NCBI GenBank assembly: GCA_022316685.1
Contig: JAKJHU010000106.1
Location: forward strand, 2,309,547 to 2,373,546
Direction of reading: 5' to 3'
Source: Progne subis subis
Lineage: Eukaryota > Chordata > Aves > Passeriformes > Hirundinidae
Length of the DNA stretch: 64,000 nucleotides
The translations under genes were made by a program, and so were the position numbers. Below are positions 32,098 to 49,426 of this stretch, one piece after another (position 1 is the stretch's first letter; each line of letters starts with the position of its first letter). The notes under the pieces were generated by a model, which had not been told where the DNA came from, ran no database searches, and was given only the letters and a program-made list of their open reading frames with translations.

Positions 32098-32859
32098 TCA
32101 GAATCGTGATAACTGACTTTATATAGCCTTTGGAACACCTTCTTCAATTCCAGCTTCTTGAAGGAAAGTCAGCAAGGCTTATTGTGGAAACTTGTACGGA
32201 GTTTTCCATTGTCCTTTCCCTGTTAATCAGTACATAGCACTAGTATTAGATCACAGAAGTTCTCCTACACCAGGATTCATTGGTGGAAGATCTGGCAGGG
32301 AGCCAGTCACAGCTCTTGGGGTCTGAGCAGCCTGGCCTCGTGTCCAGTCTCAGCCAGCCCAGAGCAAATGTTACTTTGGTTTGTGCCAGCTGGCTCTGGG
32401 CTGTGGGGGGGAATGCTGGACTGCAGAATGAGCTGCCCATTCTGTCTGTATATTTTTAGATGTATTTCTGCCCCTTTTGTGCTTCAGGAGTGGGGCTGAA
32501 TCCATTGGCTGTGAATGTCAAATTAAGCCTCTCTTTTACTGAAGACAGGAATACTTGAAGCATCTTCACAAGTGTAACTAAATGCCTGTTTTTAAAAAGT
32601 GTATTTATTGTAAACACCACCTCTCTACTTCACTTAGATGGAAAACAATACAGATATACTTAAAATTCACAGTTTATTTTCCAAGATCTGTATAATGAAT
32701 ACATCTGCAGGACAAACAAGTAGAGGTCTACTCATTTTTTCAGTGTTTTTTTTAATTGTCTGACATTCCTGCTCTGGTTTCTTTGTTAAGAAACTTGCAG
32801 TGCATCTCTTACAGAGTATTTTTCAGTGTCCCACTGACACTATTATTGAGTCTCCAGTG

Positions 32860-33370
32860 TCCTTTGGCAGGTAATTCTATCACTTGTAGAACTTCTTCAT
32901 TTTATTATTTAAACTGACTTCTTCTGATTACGCTTTGGCTCTGGCAATGGGCATAGACCATAAACGATTCATTCCTTCCTTTCTCCATCATTTGTTGTCC
33001 TCGCAGACCTGACTCCAGTGTTCTTTGGAGACTGAAGAATTCAATCCTCCTCAGTTGTTTCTCATGTGGAAATACTTGCAATTTTTTATTATTATCTGTT
33101 ATGGTTCTCTGAACATTTTTTATTTTAAATAGTATGCATGGTTTGGGGGAGCTAAAGCAAGCAGAATAGCTGTGTGTTACGGTGTAGATGTTCTACTCCT
33201 ACTGTAGTGTTCACATGGTACTAGAGTCATGTTTTCTGGGGGTTTTGTGTCCTAGTATCTCCTAATACCTAATTTGCCCTTTTTTTTTTTTTTTCCCCCC
33301 CCTTTTTTCTGGCTACCAAGCAATCTTGGGTTCTTTTTGACACTGATCAGAGTTAATCAGTACTTTTCTA
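32860..33370 (-). mobile_element. Old CR1-like LINE relic (antisense to DNAJB4)
   Basis: Plus-strand pieces CTCCTCAGTTGTTTCTCATG, TTATGGTTCTCTGAAC, and further right TCTCCTAATACCTAATTTGC and CTGGCTACCAAGCAATCTTG follow, in order and spacing, the reverse complement of the distal CR1 ORF2/3' region. Identity is low and the middle is interrupted by a T16-C8-T6 run (about 33277-33307). Assigned from remembered consensus, so tentative. Confidence 0.45.
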
Positions 33371-36300
33371 ACCTTTTATAAACATATATTTTATTTAGTG
33401 GTGTAGTCTTTGTGCTGAGAAAACAGTGTAACATTGGAAGCCTGTGGCTATGTATAAAGTTTATGTATATCCAGTAAATTAGTCCTTTTTGATGGTATTG
33501 ATAACATTCAGGGTCTGAGTGTGTTGGCACTTGAGAATCTGAAAGAGTTAGATTGTAGCAGTATGTTTGCTTAAAACAGTTAACAGAAGGGCTCTAAGAC
33601 TTTTTACAATCAAAAGCAGTTGGTCTCGGAGGGAAATGGAACATACACAAAGCATTAAGCTGTTCATCATATAAATATCTTTACTTGTTATATAACCGAC
33701 AGAGAAGGTTGGTGACGTGACTCAGAAACCTGACTAGTACAGTGTGGTAAATATGTGATTAAGTGTAACTCTTCTTCATTTGCATATGGGCTGTTTCAGG
33801 ACAGAATTCTGTTGGAACCTTGGTCACTGAGAATTTCAGACTTTCTGTGCTGACAGGCACTGACCACTGCATTTGACCTGAGGCCGTGGAGAAGGCTTCC
33901 AAAATTGAATGATAGAACTGGGATTATGGGTGTGTAGTTTGAATAGAAGTCTGTAATATCACCTGGTGGAAAACTTAGAGTTTAAACTTTTAGAATATAG
34001 TAGTATATATAAAGCAAGTTTTAGGGTGGAGGCTAGTCCTTTTTCACCACCTTCTTCATGGTCTAGGTGGTATTTTCTAATTGGATAGAAAAGTCCACGT
34101 TGTGGGCCAGGGCTGGTTGGTTATTGAGTTAAAAGTAAAAATTTAGGTATCATTTCTTAATTCGACAGTTTATCCTTAAAAGGTCTTGTTGAAGAGAGAG
34201 GTAAGGACCATTTTTAGTTTGTTAGCCAGAAGTGCTGTAGAACTATGGCTTGTGAGATGGTAATATAGATAAGAATTAATAAACATCTGAGTCCGAACAA
34301 GAAATACCATCTCCTGCATTTAATCACAACCCTGGCAAAAAGACAATAAAATTCAGCAGAATTCCTTGAGGCTTGGCTAAATTCCTGAGTAATAACCATC
34401 AGAGTAGCAAGTAATTAGGACAAAAATCTGGGCTTTTTATACATAAAACTGAAAGAAAGAAGTTTGGTGGCATTTTTCTGCTTTCTTTGCCCCAGACTGA
34501 TAACTTAAGTAGTGAATTGTGCAGAACTTGTTAAAATCAAACATTTTCTGAGAGGAAACAACTTCAGCTTTGCTGGGAATGTGGGGGCGTTTTTTGGTAA
34601 TAACAGGGGATATCTTTCCTTACATAGACACTGCACTTTTCCATACAGATATTTACAGAAATATGTGTGACAACATTCTTAGCCACATGAAGTTCGTATT
34701 AGCAGGCATAGCCAGTAATTATGAGAGAACCTGTTAAATGTTTTGCATGATTGGCATTTTTCTGACCACTCAAATTGAGTAAGAATCCCTTTACAAAAAT
34801 ACATAGGTAGGAATTGAAATGGATGAAGAATCTAAGTAAGGAATTGAAAAACACCTGTGGAATGTGTAACTAACTCCCAAGAGGGAGTCAGTTGTGTTTT
34901 CCTCAGTCAGTACATCGTTGCTGAGTCCCAAGGACTCTGCCTACTTTGTTCATTCTTCCTGAGTGGTGAGCAGTAAAAATGTGGAGGATTATTCCAAGAG
35001 TGTTTTTGTTTATCATATATAGTTGAGATTGTGACTTAGTAGACAGGAATCAGTATGAAACAGAAGTTTGCTCTGCTCTTATCAGTGTGTAATGGAAATA
35101 ATTTCCTGAAGAAAATGAATAAAAAATTTAAGAGTAATTTTTAAAAGATTGCTAAGAGTCATCTTGTCATGTAGTCTTTTACAAATAAAATTGAAGACTA
35201 TGTGAATCACATGCTCAAACATTCATTTCTGAGATTTAGAAGTGATAACAGTGTATCTCTAGTTTGAGATTTTACACTAGAGATGTAAATTCTGGAATGT
35301 ATATTTAAAGTAAGCTTTTCCACAAAAGACCTTAGAAAATACATCCTTTGGCCTTTTGGTGGAATTTCATGTATGTTCCAGTAATATTATAGACACTGTT
35401 TTAAAAGATATATTGCCAATAAAAAATAGAAAGTGTTTTTGTTGATGCTATGACTGGTATAACTTGTATATAATAAACTTAATTGTAAGTTATGTGGCAT
35501 TTCACTTTGCTTTTATGATTATTCATTTAGATGTAAAATCAGCCCCAGAATCCTTATGTACAGTTAACTTTATACTTCTGTCACAGTAACAGTTTCCACG
35601 GAGAACTGAAGTAAGATTTTGATAAATTTGGTGCTTACTGGGGTATGAAGTGCATGACTAAATGAAGCTTTACTTTTAGGGCCATCAGTTAGAAAGAACT
35701 GTTACACTCTGCAGGTTTCACTTTGCATTTTCTGTTAGATATAGTTTTTTAAAATAGACTAGTTGTTACTTCTGTTGTTAACTCCAAAATTTATTTCTAT
35801 GTATGAGACCATCTACTGAATAGTTCTGTGGTGAAACTCTGTTTAATAATAGAATTCATGAATGGGGCTGGCATGTACCAGGTCTTATTCACTGTATATA
35901 AAGTACAAACATAGCTCAGGCAACAACTGCATCCAGTTAAAATGGTGAGGAGAAGAGTTGTCAAATTTTTTTTTTTCTGGGAAAACAATGGATGATGTTA
36001 CAGGAAATTTTTTTAATTGTATATGGGTGTACTTTTTTCAAACCTTTGTAGATTAGTATAAATTTATTCCATTCATTAATGTGGGTTTACAAATATTATC
36101 CTTAATTGTGAATGCTTTTCCTGGGGAGGGATTTGGCTCCTCTGCCTTGACATTTATGTGCACATGTGTATTTATAGTTGTGATCTCTCTGGAATTTGCC
36201 TTTGTGGTTTTGTTTGCTCTTTAATTTGTTCTGTGATCTACTCCTGTCTTTCTCAGTTTTGTTTCTTTAGTTTAATACCTGAGAAGTACAGAAGAAATGG

Positions 36301-39300
36301 CTTAATTTAAAGGAAATAATGAGCATTTTTATTCAGCTTCGGGGATATTGTTCTGACTAGAAGCTTTTCCTTGAAATAACATACTGGTGCTAATTTATGA
36401 TTACTCTATTATTTGAGTTCACTATATTATTATTATGAATGTTTCCACAATTTATCTCAGTTGTTGTTGTGAAGGCTTCTTTAAAGAAAGCAACTGATTC
36501 GAAGCTGATGTTGTCAGTACAACTGTTTGAAGACTTGGAATTGGTATGACCCTGCCCCCACTTTCTGCCAAACAAGATGTACAGCTCTTGGTCGTGTGTA
36601 TGTGAGTTAAACTATGGTTGTTCTGAGAGAATAATGGAAAAGACATTTTAAAGCAACAATTCTTTTACTGAAATACTGTCTTGGGTGGAATGCAGTAGTC
36701 AGACTCTATCTCTGAAGTGGAGCTGTTGAAGGAACAATTTTCAGCTTCCTAGTATGTATTTCATACACATCTTTAGATGAATAAAGGAAATGTCATATTA
36801 AAAGTGAGTGTCAGGTTTTGATCAAAGAACATAGAAAATCCTCTAGGTAAGAGATTGCGTATATTAGGCAAGTTTTGTATGTTTTCAAAATTTCATCCCG
36901 TTTTCCTGGCAATAAAATTTTTAATAGTCTATTTGACATTTTAGTAATTTTTACACTTGAACATGTATGATTTTTCCCTCAAGTCAACATTAAAAAGCTT
37001 GAACTGTTTTTATTTATTTATTGGTTTGTTTGTTTATACTGTAACAAAGACCAGTGACATAAAGGAGCACTGGACAAATACAGGCTGTTAACTTTCTCAG
37101 TGCAGAATAGGAGTACCATGACATTACCCTGAAGTAGCTTATAAGAACAGAGAGGCAGGTCTGAGACTGCCTGGTTTGGTGGAAAGTTGTTTTACAGGGT
37201 TGACTATAACGAAGAGCCTCATAGATAGATATCACTTAGATACGGGAATGATGATAACTTTATTCTGTGTACGCCTGAAATGGAATGTAGCTGTTGTATT
37301 TGAAGACTGTATAAATAAAGAACTGATGATATAGAGGGTTAATTGAGTCATAATGTGATGTAACAGTTGGAGAATTAATGTGATAGAGTGAGGAAGAAAG
37401 TTAACGTTGAAGGGGTTTTATCTGTTGTGTTTTTGAGGTGGCTTCCCAGCCAAATACATTACTGGATTTATATGTCTGAGAATTTCCTTAGGTTTCTTTC
37501 AGGAGCCTGCTTAATCAAGTCTTGGATTATGGCCTTAGCAATTCTATAGCTATGCAGTTTGGTGACTTGTTTCTGGGAGGCTTGAGTGAGTCGCAGGACT
37601 CACAGCTGCTGGCTTGTCACAGCCGTGGCTATGCAGGGTCTCTGGGGCTATGTGCTCTTAATGCTGCCCTGAGCAAACCTGATCAAATCCCAAAACCACC
37701 CTTCCTTCATGCTGAGATTGAAAGTCCATGTGGAAGATGAGCTCACATTCACATCCCAGTGTGCCACAGTTACAAGTGGGTGTGAGCAGGTGTGCACACA
37801 CTGCAGGTACCTGTGGGACTTGGACACAGAGTGTCAGTCTCTGAAACAGGAGGTGACTGAAATGCGAAGATTCTGGGAAATGGGCATACTGACAGAAAGA
37901 AGGCCCTGTGATGTTTCCAGGTTCTACTACAAAAGGAGAAGACATCAAGGTGGAAATGCAGAAACTTGTCTCGGTTTGAGACAAATTTAGGAGGAAACAT
38001 CTTGAAAAGGTATCTCTTCTGAAGAGTTTCAGCAGCCCATCCCCCACAGGCCTTCACAGGTTTGAAAAGATTTTCCTTGGTGAAAGTGAAAAAACAAAAT
38101 TGTTTATTTAACAAGCAGAGTGTTCACAGAAGAACAAAATAATTCCATAAATGAAATCATATGTCACACAGTAGGTAATGACCTTATCAGTTTTTTTAGG
38201 AGACAATTACTCAGGCATTTAAATAAAAGATAGTCAAGCATATGGGAAGCAAAATCTTTTCATAGTCTAGAAGTGTTTTTCTAGATATATATGGTAACAG
38301 GGAAGATAAGACTATAGCAGTATAACTAAATATGTACTTGTGGTTTTTTAAGGCTGTTTTGTTTTCTGTTTTTGCTTATTTGTAGGGACTGCAGGGCAGA
38401 AGTCCTTGAAGAGAGCACATGAAGGATTTCCCTTTTCTTTAGGTAGTAGTTCTGGAGGTGAATATGGGATAAAATTACCAAAAGAGCAGCAAAGAACTGC
38501 AAATATTAGTTATTTGGAGTTCTAAAAAGCTAGCTGCTCTAATACGACAAAATTGGAAGATGTAAAAGCTGACCACACTTACCAGGTGGATTTCAGTGTC
38601 TGAAGAAGTGCTGGTATGATTGGATGTACCCAGATTATTTTTAGCATAATTATTAGTGTCCATCTTATGCACACTAGTCTTAATAATATTATTGAAAGTT
38701 TTCACTGCTTTTAAGAGAGTATCTCTGTCTATTAAACACTGTTTAGAGAGCTCCATAAGCATATGAGAGGAACTGTGGCCTATGTGTATTTTCAAAAGAT
38801 CTCTGATTGTATGATGAAAGGAAGGTCTCAACATGGAGAAGAAGGGACATGCTTCCTGGAATTGTCTCTTAAGAAATACAGGATTCTGGAGTATAAATTC
38901 ATTCTGACATGAAGATCTCATATAGGGCAAGAAGTAGAAGTAATACAGTCATTGCTGTACATCCTACTCAGAATCTTAAGTAGCTGAATTTTTAGGGAAT
39001 AGCTTACATCATTATGGTATAACTTGGCACCCAAGCCAGAATACATGTCCGCCTCTGTAGGGAGAGAAAGGATGCCTGAGCACTTAGTCACTGTGATACT
39101 GGGCAAAAAGTCCCAGTGTAACTTTGTTACCAGAATTTGTTCTGTAAGTTTTAAGAATTGAGGTGAAGAAACTTTTTATTTAGGGAGAAATCCTGATTAT
39201 TGTGGCTGTTAATGAAACCGTTGAAATTAATCACTGTGTTGTTACAAAATGGGGGGGGGATGTTTGTGCATAAAATCTCTCAATAAGCCTTCTTAATTGC

Positions 39301-40790
39301 ACTGCGTGAGTATTTCTGCGATACTTAAAAGGAGACATAGTGCTTAATACAATATTCGTAGTGGGGAAAATGTTGAATTTAGGAAGTGGATTTCAAAGAA
39401 TTTATCTGAAATATTAATTTTAAATTAAAAGTGCACTTAAAAAAAAATGTAAAAAAAGGGTGATTTAGTAAAAGATTAGCTTTATTCTGGTGGAGCTCAG
39501 CAACAGCTTCTTCCTTCAGCTGCAAAGGTAATTGATTTTATAACCCTGTGACTCCCACTCTGCCAAAAATGCAAGCGAGTCCTGAGAGATTTGGTGGCAA
39601 GGGGAGCCAATTCCTTCTTTCGATACCCTTTGGCCTCATTTACACTTGAAATCATAACTGCATATATGCTAAAAGTTCTTGCTTTCTGAAATGCTCTGGT
39701 GAAATTTTGACTTTATTCTGTCTTTACCTTTTCACGCATATTCTAAGGAGAATGTAAAAATACCCAGGTAAATAATTAGTCAAGTCATGTGTACACTGGA
39801 CGGAATCTAGTCAATTCTATTGCAGACATTGGAAAAGATAAAGGTGTGAAGATTAGGAGGATGACGCAAGTTAAGAAAGTGAAAGTGGAGTCCCAAATCG
39901 TTTTCTAGTACTTTCTGGTTAAGAAAACATTTTCTTGTCTCTTCTAATCAGTCTTGTAAGTTTGAGCAGGTTCTAGAAAACAGCTTCAAATATAATGCTC
40001 TCTGAGTCAGAGGATTAGTGGGCTTTATTGTTAGAAGAAAGGCAGCTGAGTTTAATTACCTCCATAATAGTAACTTCATAATTCAGCCTAGAAATGCCTT
40101 CATACTGACAATGTCTAGATATGACCAAAAGTGTTGTATTTTAACACTTTGTTCCAGGGAGGAGTAATTTTTCAGTTGTGTTAATCTGTCCGGTAGCTCA
40201 TTGCCCTACTGATAAATGTAGCTAATTTCTTTACCTGTAGCTCTTAACAGAGGTACGAAAGAAATCTTGCAGGCTAAAACTTCATAGTATTTTCTCTATG
40301 GAGCATGAAAAATACTTCAGTAGTGGAATTTATTTTAAATATTTTAAAATACGTGTGTAAGAACCAAGTGTTTTTCTGTTATTAGCATCTCATGAGATGA
40401 AAGCTATTTGTTTGGTATATTGCCATACTTGTATAATAATCTTGATATTTCCTGTCCCATAGAAGAAGGCTGAGACAGGATTTATGTTTTGATTTGCTCT
40501 AATTTAGTGGCTTGGGTTATGATAAACAAAGTGGTATTTTTTTTTCTCAGATTTATTCTTACTGCTTAATAGTACATAGCCGTGGTCAGCTGTGGCTGAG
40601 GTTAGCTTAATTTTATTTTTAAAGAAACAAAATTTTGTTGCTTTCTGAAGCTTTGTTGTTGATTTGGGTGTAAAATTCTTCCTAGCCTTTACTGGAAACT
40701 GTACAGCTCCGTGTTGATATATTTGGAAAAGAGTTATTTACAGTTGTCTCTATAGAAACAGTGAAGTAAAATGCTATAATTACTCTAGAC
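33371..40790 (+). other. DNAJB4: DNAJB4 intron 1, distal part
   Basis: AT-rich, mostly unique-looking sequence. It includes a possible coding relic at 37.5-38.05 kb (separate entry), short T and A runs and a small G run (about 39251-39258). No exon with convincing splice sites was found. Confidence 0.5.
37500..38050 (+). pseudogene. Possible CR1 ORF1-type coding relic
   Basis: Denser in GC than its surroundings. A plus frame at 37709-37990 reads SGCEQVCTHCRYLWDLDTEC and QSLKQEVTEMRRFWEM: a CxxC pair followed by a leucine-spaced charged helix. This resembles the Cys-rich plus coiled-coil layout of avian CR1 ORF1 proteins as I remember them. An earlier frame (37522-37740) precedes it in another register, suggesting frameshifts. 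No ORF2 is attached. It could also be a retrocopy of an unrelated coiled-coil gene. Confidence 0.35.
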
Positions 40791-40985
40791 GGGCTTCAGC
40801 GTGTCTCTTGGGGCGGATAAGCCTTCGGAGCGGACTGGATTCTGCTGTTGGCGAAAGGAGCTGGTGTGGCTCCGCTTTAACCTTTAAACTTGGGTTGCTG
40901 GGGCTGGGCGCGCAGCCGCGCCAGAGCCCAGAGCCGCAGCCGCGCGGGCCGGGCGGCGGGGAAGTGACGTGCCCGCTGCTCGGCG

Positions 40986-40993
40986 TTCTAGAA
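40986..40993. promoter_or_regulatory. DNAJB4: Heat-shock element core
   Basis: TTCTAGAA within GTTCTAGAAA: two inverted nGAAn units in the arrangement bound by HSF1. The flanking third units are imperfect (CGGCG and GAGCG). Confidence 0.6.
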
Positions 40994-41060
40994 AGAGCGC
41001 AGACACGTCCTTCGGGGGAGGGCTCTGCCAGGGCTCCGCCGGGCCCGGCGTGTCATCGGT

Positions 41061-41067
41061 TATAAAT
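41061..41067 (+). promoter_or_regulatory. DNAJB4: TATA box
   Basis: GTTATAAATG in GC-rich context, 68 bp after the heat-shock core. Confidence 0.6.
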
Positions 41068-41272
41068 GAGCTACGGGGAAGGGATGGAATACGGAGGAGC
41101 CGTCTGGACTTTCTTTAATGTATCGTAGAGTTTGTTGTTTTGGAGCAGCTCTGTTTGTTTCGATTCGAAGTTTGATTTTTTATTTTTCCTTCTCTAGCGT
41201 CTCCACCTTGCTAAGACGCTGGACGCTGCTTTCTTTACAGCAAGGAAAATCTGAATTTCTCCAACGCTCGGA

Positions 41273-46098
<4,826 letters not shown>

Positions 46099-46749
46099 AA
46101 CGGGAGACTCTGTATGTCAACAGATTAAAATAGGACACTGGAAATGCAGAAGACTGGCGAGTCTGTGCTTTAAAAGTGCAATCTGTAACACCTAGTGGAA
46201 TCTTTGTTTTTTTTTGTTTTGTGGGATGGGTGGGGGGAAAGTACTGTAATGCTGCATGAGAAGAAAAGGGTTTAAGTTGAAGTCATACTGGTGAATTCTG
46301 CAGTAAAAATTACAGGGAAAACCACTCGTTTTACATCTTCCTAATCAGCAAAGTTTAGTAGTTATTTTGCTTAATATAATTACAGTAATTTTGTAACAGT
46401 CAGTGCATCGTTCTGATAAAGTACTTGAGCTTCCAAGTACATTATTTCTTATATCCTCACCGTGTCTATAACATTACACATCTATACAGAAATTTGAGAT
46501 CGTAGCAAAAATGCACAAAGGTGTAGATATTTTAAAGAGCAAAACATGAGAGAGATCATTTCAGTATGTTGCCTTCCACTGCACAAAGCATAGGCCAGAA
46601 AAATCAGCTTGGACTCTTGAACTCTTTCCCTGTGCAAAGAAAGCCTTCTCTTTATTGCCCCCAGAAGTTTCAGGACTGCACTCTGTGTGTGGCAAAGGGC
46701 ACATGGCCTGAGGAGCCAGAGTGGCCATTTGCTGTGGGGTAGTTCCTCA

Positions 46750-48260
46750 GCCTTCAGGCAGAACAGCAAGAAGGGATTCTTTAAGGACATGAACAGCAGA
46801 GGGTGAGCCTGCTGTTGAGTGGGGCTGGTGATCCATGACATGGAGAAGACTGAGGTACTCTGCTGCCTTTGCATCAGTCACTGCCACTGAAATAAGCATG
46901 CAGGAATTGCAGGCCCCTGAGACTAGAGGGGAAATCCAGAACCTTGGTGGTGGAGGACTGGGTTAGGGTGCATTTACCTGGAAGTCGATGAGCCTGACAG
47001 ATTGCACCCAAGTGTTGAGGGAGTTGGCTAATGCCATTGCAGGGCCACTCTTGTTTATCTTTGAATGGCCAGGGAGATTGAGAGGTGTTCCGGTAGACTG
47101 GAAAAGAGAAAATACCACTCTTCAAGAAAACCAAGATTTGGGAGTCTACAGGCTAATCAGCTTCACCTAAGCCCTTGGTAATATGATGGAAAAGAATCCT
47201 CCTGGAAAGCATTTCTAAAAGGTGGTCAGGGTAGTCAGATGTACAACAGGGAAATCTTGCTGCCATCTACAGTGAGCTTTGGGGGATGCTCAGAGAACAG
47301 TCTGTGTTGTTTCCCTTTTACATCAGTAGACAGACTGATGAAGTACAGATTAGATAAGAGGCAAGTGGGATGGATTAAAAGCTGGCTGAAGGAGGGGGCA
47401 CAGGAGGTTTAATCAATGGCACAAAGTCCAGTTGGAGGCAAGTCAATAGTGGTGTACCCTATGGCTCAGTACTGGGGCCAATACTAGTCAGTGTTAGTCA
47501 GGTCAGTCATTAGTGACCTGAATTATGGGATGGGGTTTACAAATCATATAAACTGGGAGGGGTAGCTGGTGCCACCAGCTGTTGTACTGCTTTTTGAAGG
47601 GGCCTCAGGAGGCTGAAGAGCTGGACAGAAGATTCTCACTAGGTTCAGTAAGGGGGAGTGCAGATTTTTTCTCCACTGGGGAGTAACTGACCAGCAAACT
47701 CAATAAACTGACTGTGAGCTGCCAATGCAGCCTTGTGGCAACAGAGGCCATGGCTTTCCTAGCAGGTGAGAGGAGATGATCCCTCCTTGTTACTCTCGAT
47801 ACTGGTGAGGATCCATCTGGACTGCCTGGTACTTGAAGGGTATAAACTCAGTTGAGCAGCTCTAGCACAGGGCTGTGTATGAGAGGCTGAGAGAGCTGGA
47901 GCTTGGTGGCAAGGGGAAGAAAAGACTCGGGCGAGATCTTGGCACCTGGCAGGAGGGAAAGAAGGTGGGGGAGCCAGGCTCTTCTCAGTAGCTTTCAGTG
48001 ACAGGACTAAATGGACACAAGTTAGGGATTAGTTAGGGATTCCGTCTGAACACAAGGAAACTCCTTTTTACTGAGAGGATGGTCAGGCACTGGAACAGGT
48101 TTCTTAGAGAGTTTGAGGAGTTGCTATCCCTGGATACTCATAGCCTGACTGGATAATTGTGCAAGGCAGCCTGCTCCAGGTGACCATATGTGCGCAAGGG
48201 TGTTGGACTGCACGATGCCAAGAGAGAATAATTTCTTGCTGGGTTGGAAAGATGCACAAA
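46750..48260 (+). mobile_element. CR1 LINE, sense, 5'-truncated and diverged
   Basis: In order, the plus strand matches the avian CR1 ORF2 and tail as I recall it: AACAGCAAGAAGGGATTCTT (46768), AAGACTGAGGTACTCTGCTG, CACCCAAGTGTTGAGGGAGT (47007), GGTGTTCCGGTAGACTGG, CTACAGGCTAATCAGCTTCA, TGGCACAAAGTCCAGTTGGA, TATGGCTCAGTACTGGGGCC, AGGCTCTTCTCAGTAGCTTT, CTGGAACAGGTTTCTTAGAG, and the tail AGGCAGCCTGCTCCAGGTGA (48163). Stop codons and frameshifts break the reverse transcriptase throughout and parts are deleted. The terminal 8-bp repeats are not seen. It is an old, dead copy. Confidence 0.85.
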
Positions 48261-49407
48261 GAACCCTGTAAAAGCATTTGGCTAGGGCAGGTATTTAAAG
48301 TTCATACTGATCTCAAGTATTCCTTATTTTTAAAGGCCAAACTTGACTCCCATGAAGAAGAAGAAAGAGCTTGGTCCTATCTAAAGCAAGGTTTGCTTAG
48401 AGTCAATGTGAGATAGGGGTTGCCCAGAAACTTTCATATGCTTGAATTGAGGTTTTTTTTTTTATTTTTAATTCAAATATGAGTTAGTTGTCTTTAGAGT
48501 TAAAAATTGCATAGAGAGATGGAAAGCCCTCAGTAATAGTCTAGTTTTATAATACAGTAATAGGGCTGGTTCCCTTGGTTGCAGCATGGTATTGGTGAAA
48601 GAATGCCTTGTGGGCATACTTTATTGAGTTTAAAACCATAATACAGTGCTTTAACAACACTTTCAAAGGGTTTGGGATTTTTTTTTGCTGTTCTTCATAA
48701 GAAAATGAAAATTTCAAGATTTGCTGTCAGCCTTTTGCCTGTGGAAATTTAGAGGTTACCTGCTCTGTTGGGTAGCCTAAGAAATAGCAGTGTTATGTAT
48801 GTGACTCTGCAGGATAGTAAATCGTATGGAAGTTGGGATTTAATGTACAATAATTTTTTAATGAGTGTAAGAAGAATCCAGTTTCTTTTACTTAAAGGGA
48901 TAGAATTTCTGTGGGGTATTGTTCAAGTCAATTTTTCAACTGCAGATCTCTTCATGCCGTATCATCAGTTAGTTGTAGACCTACATCAACAGGAAGTAAA
49001 CAATTGCTGGAGCAGTATCACAAAGAAAAAAAATGCTGCTTAGTGCTTCTGCATATTGTTAATACTATATATTGTTTGTTGAAAAACTTTCCATTTCAGT
49101 ATGTTCCGTATTGCATTTCTTATGTGGTTTTTAAGTAAAAAGTGTAAAGTTGGTTTTTAACTTTATCTTATTTTGTTATGACGCCAAATGCTACAAGCTA
49201 CACGTCTTTAAAGAATATCAACTTAAAATACCTATTTGTCATTTTAAAAGCTAATGGAATCAAGCATTTTGTAATCCAGGATCTTGTAACCATATCCAAC
49301 TTGTAAAAAAAAGTTACAGCAACTAGGACTATTTTTTTGTAACCATCTTCAGGTAAGAGGAGTAGTATTAAATTGAAGAATTGCAGTATCTTGTGTATTT
49401 AGAGGTG

Positions 49408-49426
49408 TATATATATATATATATAT
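49408..49426. repeat. (TA)n microsatellite
   Basis: Alternating TA followed by TGTGTATA in the DNAJB4 3' UTR region, near the AATAAA at 49496. Confidence 0.85.

Larger units (their letters stand above)
25340..32850 (+). other. DNAJB4: DNAJB4 intron 1, proximal part
   Basis: AT-rich after the CpG island ends. Contains a 25-nt T run (26263-26287), a (TATG)n microsatellite (26674-26713) and a G-rich tract (32076-32097). Open frames are all under 100 codons and unrecognised. No coding exon seen. Confidence 0.55.
40795..41197 (+). promoter_or_regulatory. DNAJB4: DNAJB4 internal, TATA-containing heat-shock-type promoter
   Basis: A second GC-rich block immediately upstream of the ATG exon. It carries TGACGTG (40965-40971, CRE/AP-1-like), a perfect TTCnnGAA heat-shock core TTCTAGAA (40986-40993), and a TATA box TATAAAT (41061-41067) about 68 bp further on. 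Initiation near 41090 would give an unspliced 5' UTR of about 180 nt reaching the ATG at 41273. DNAJB4 is known to be stress-inducible, so an HSF1-responsive start here is reasonable. Initiation from this block has not been shown. Confidence 0.65.
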
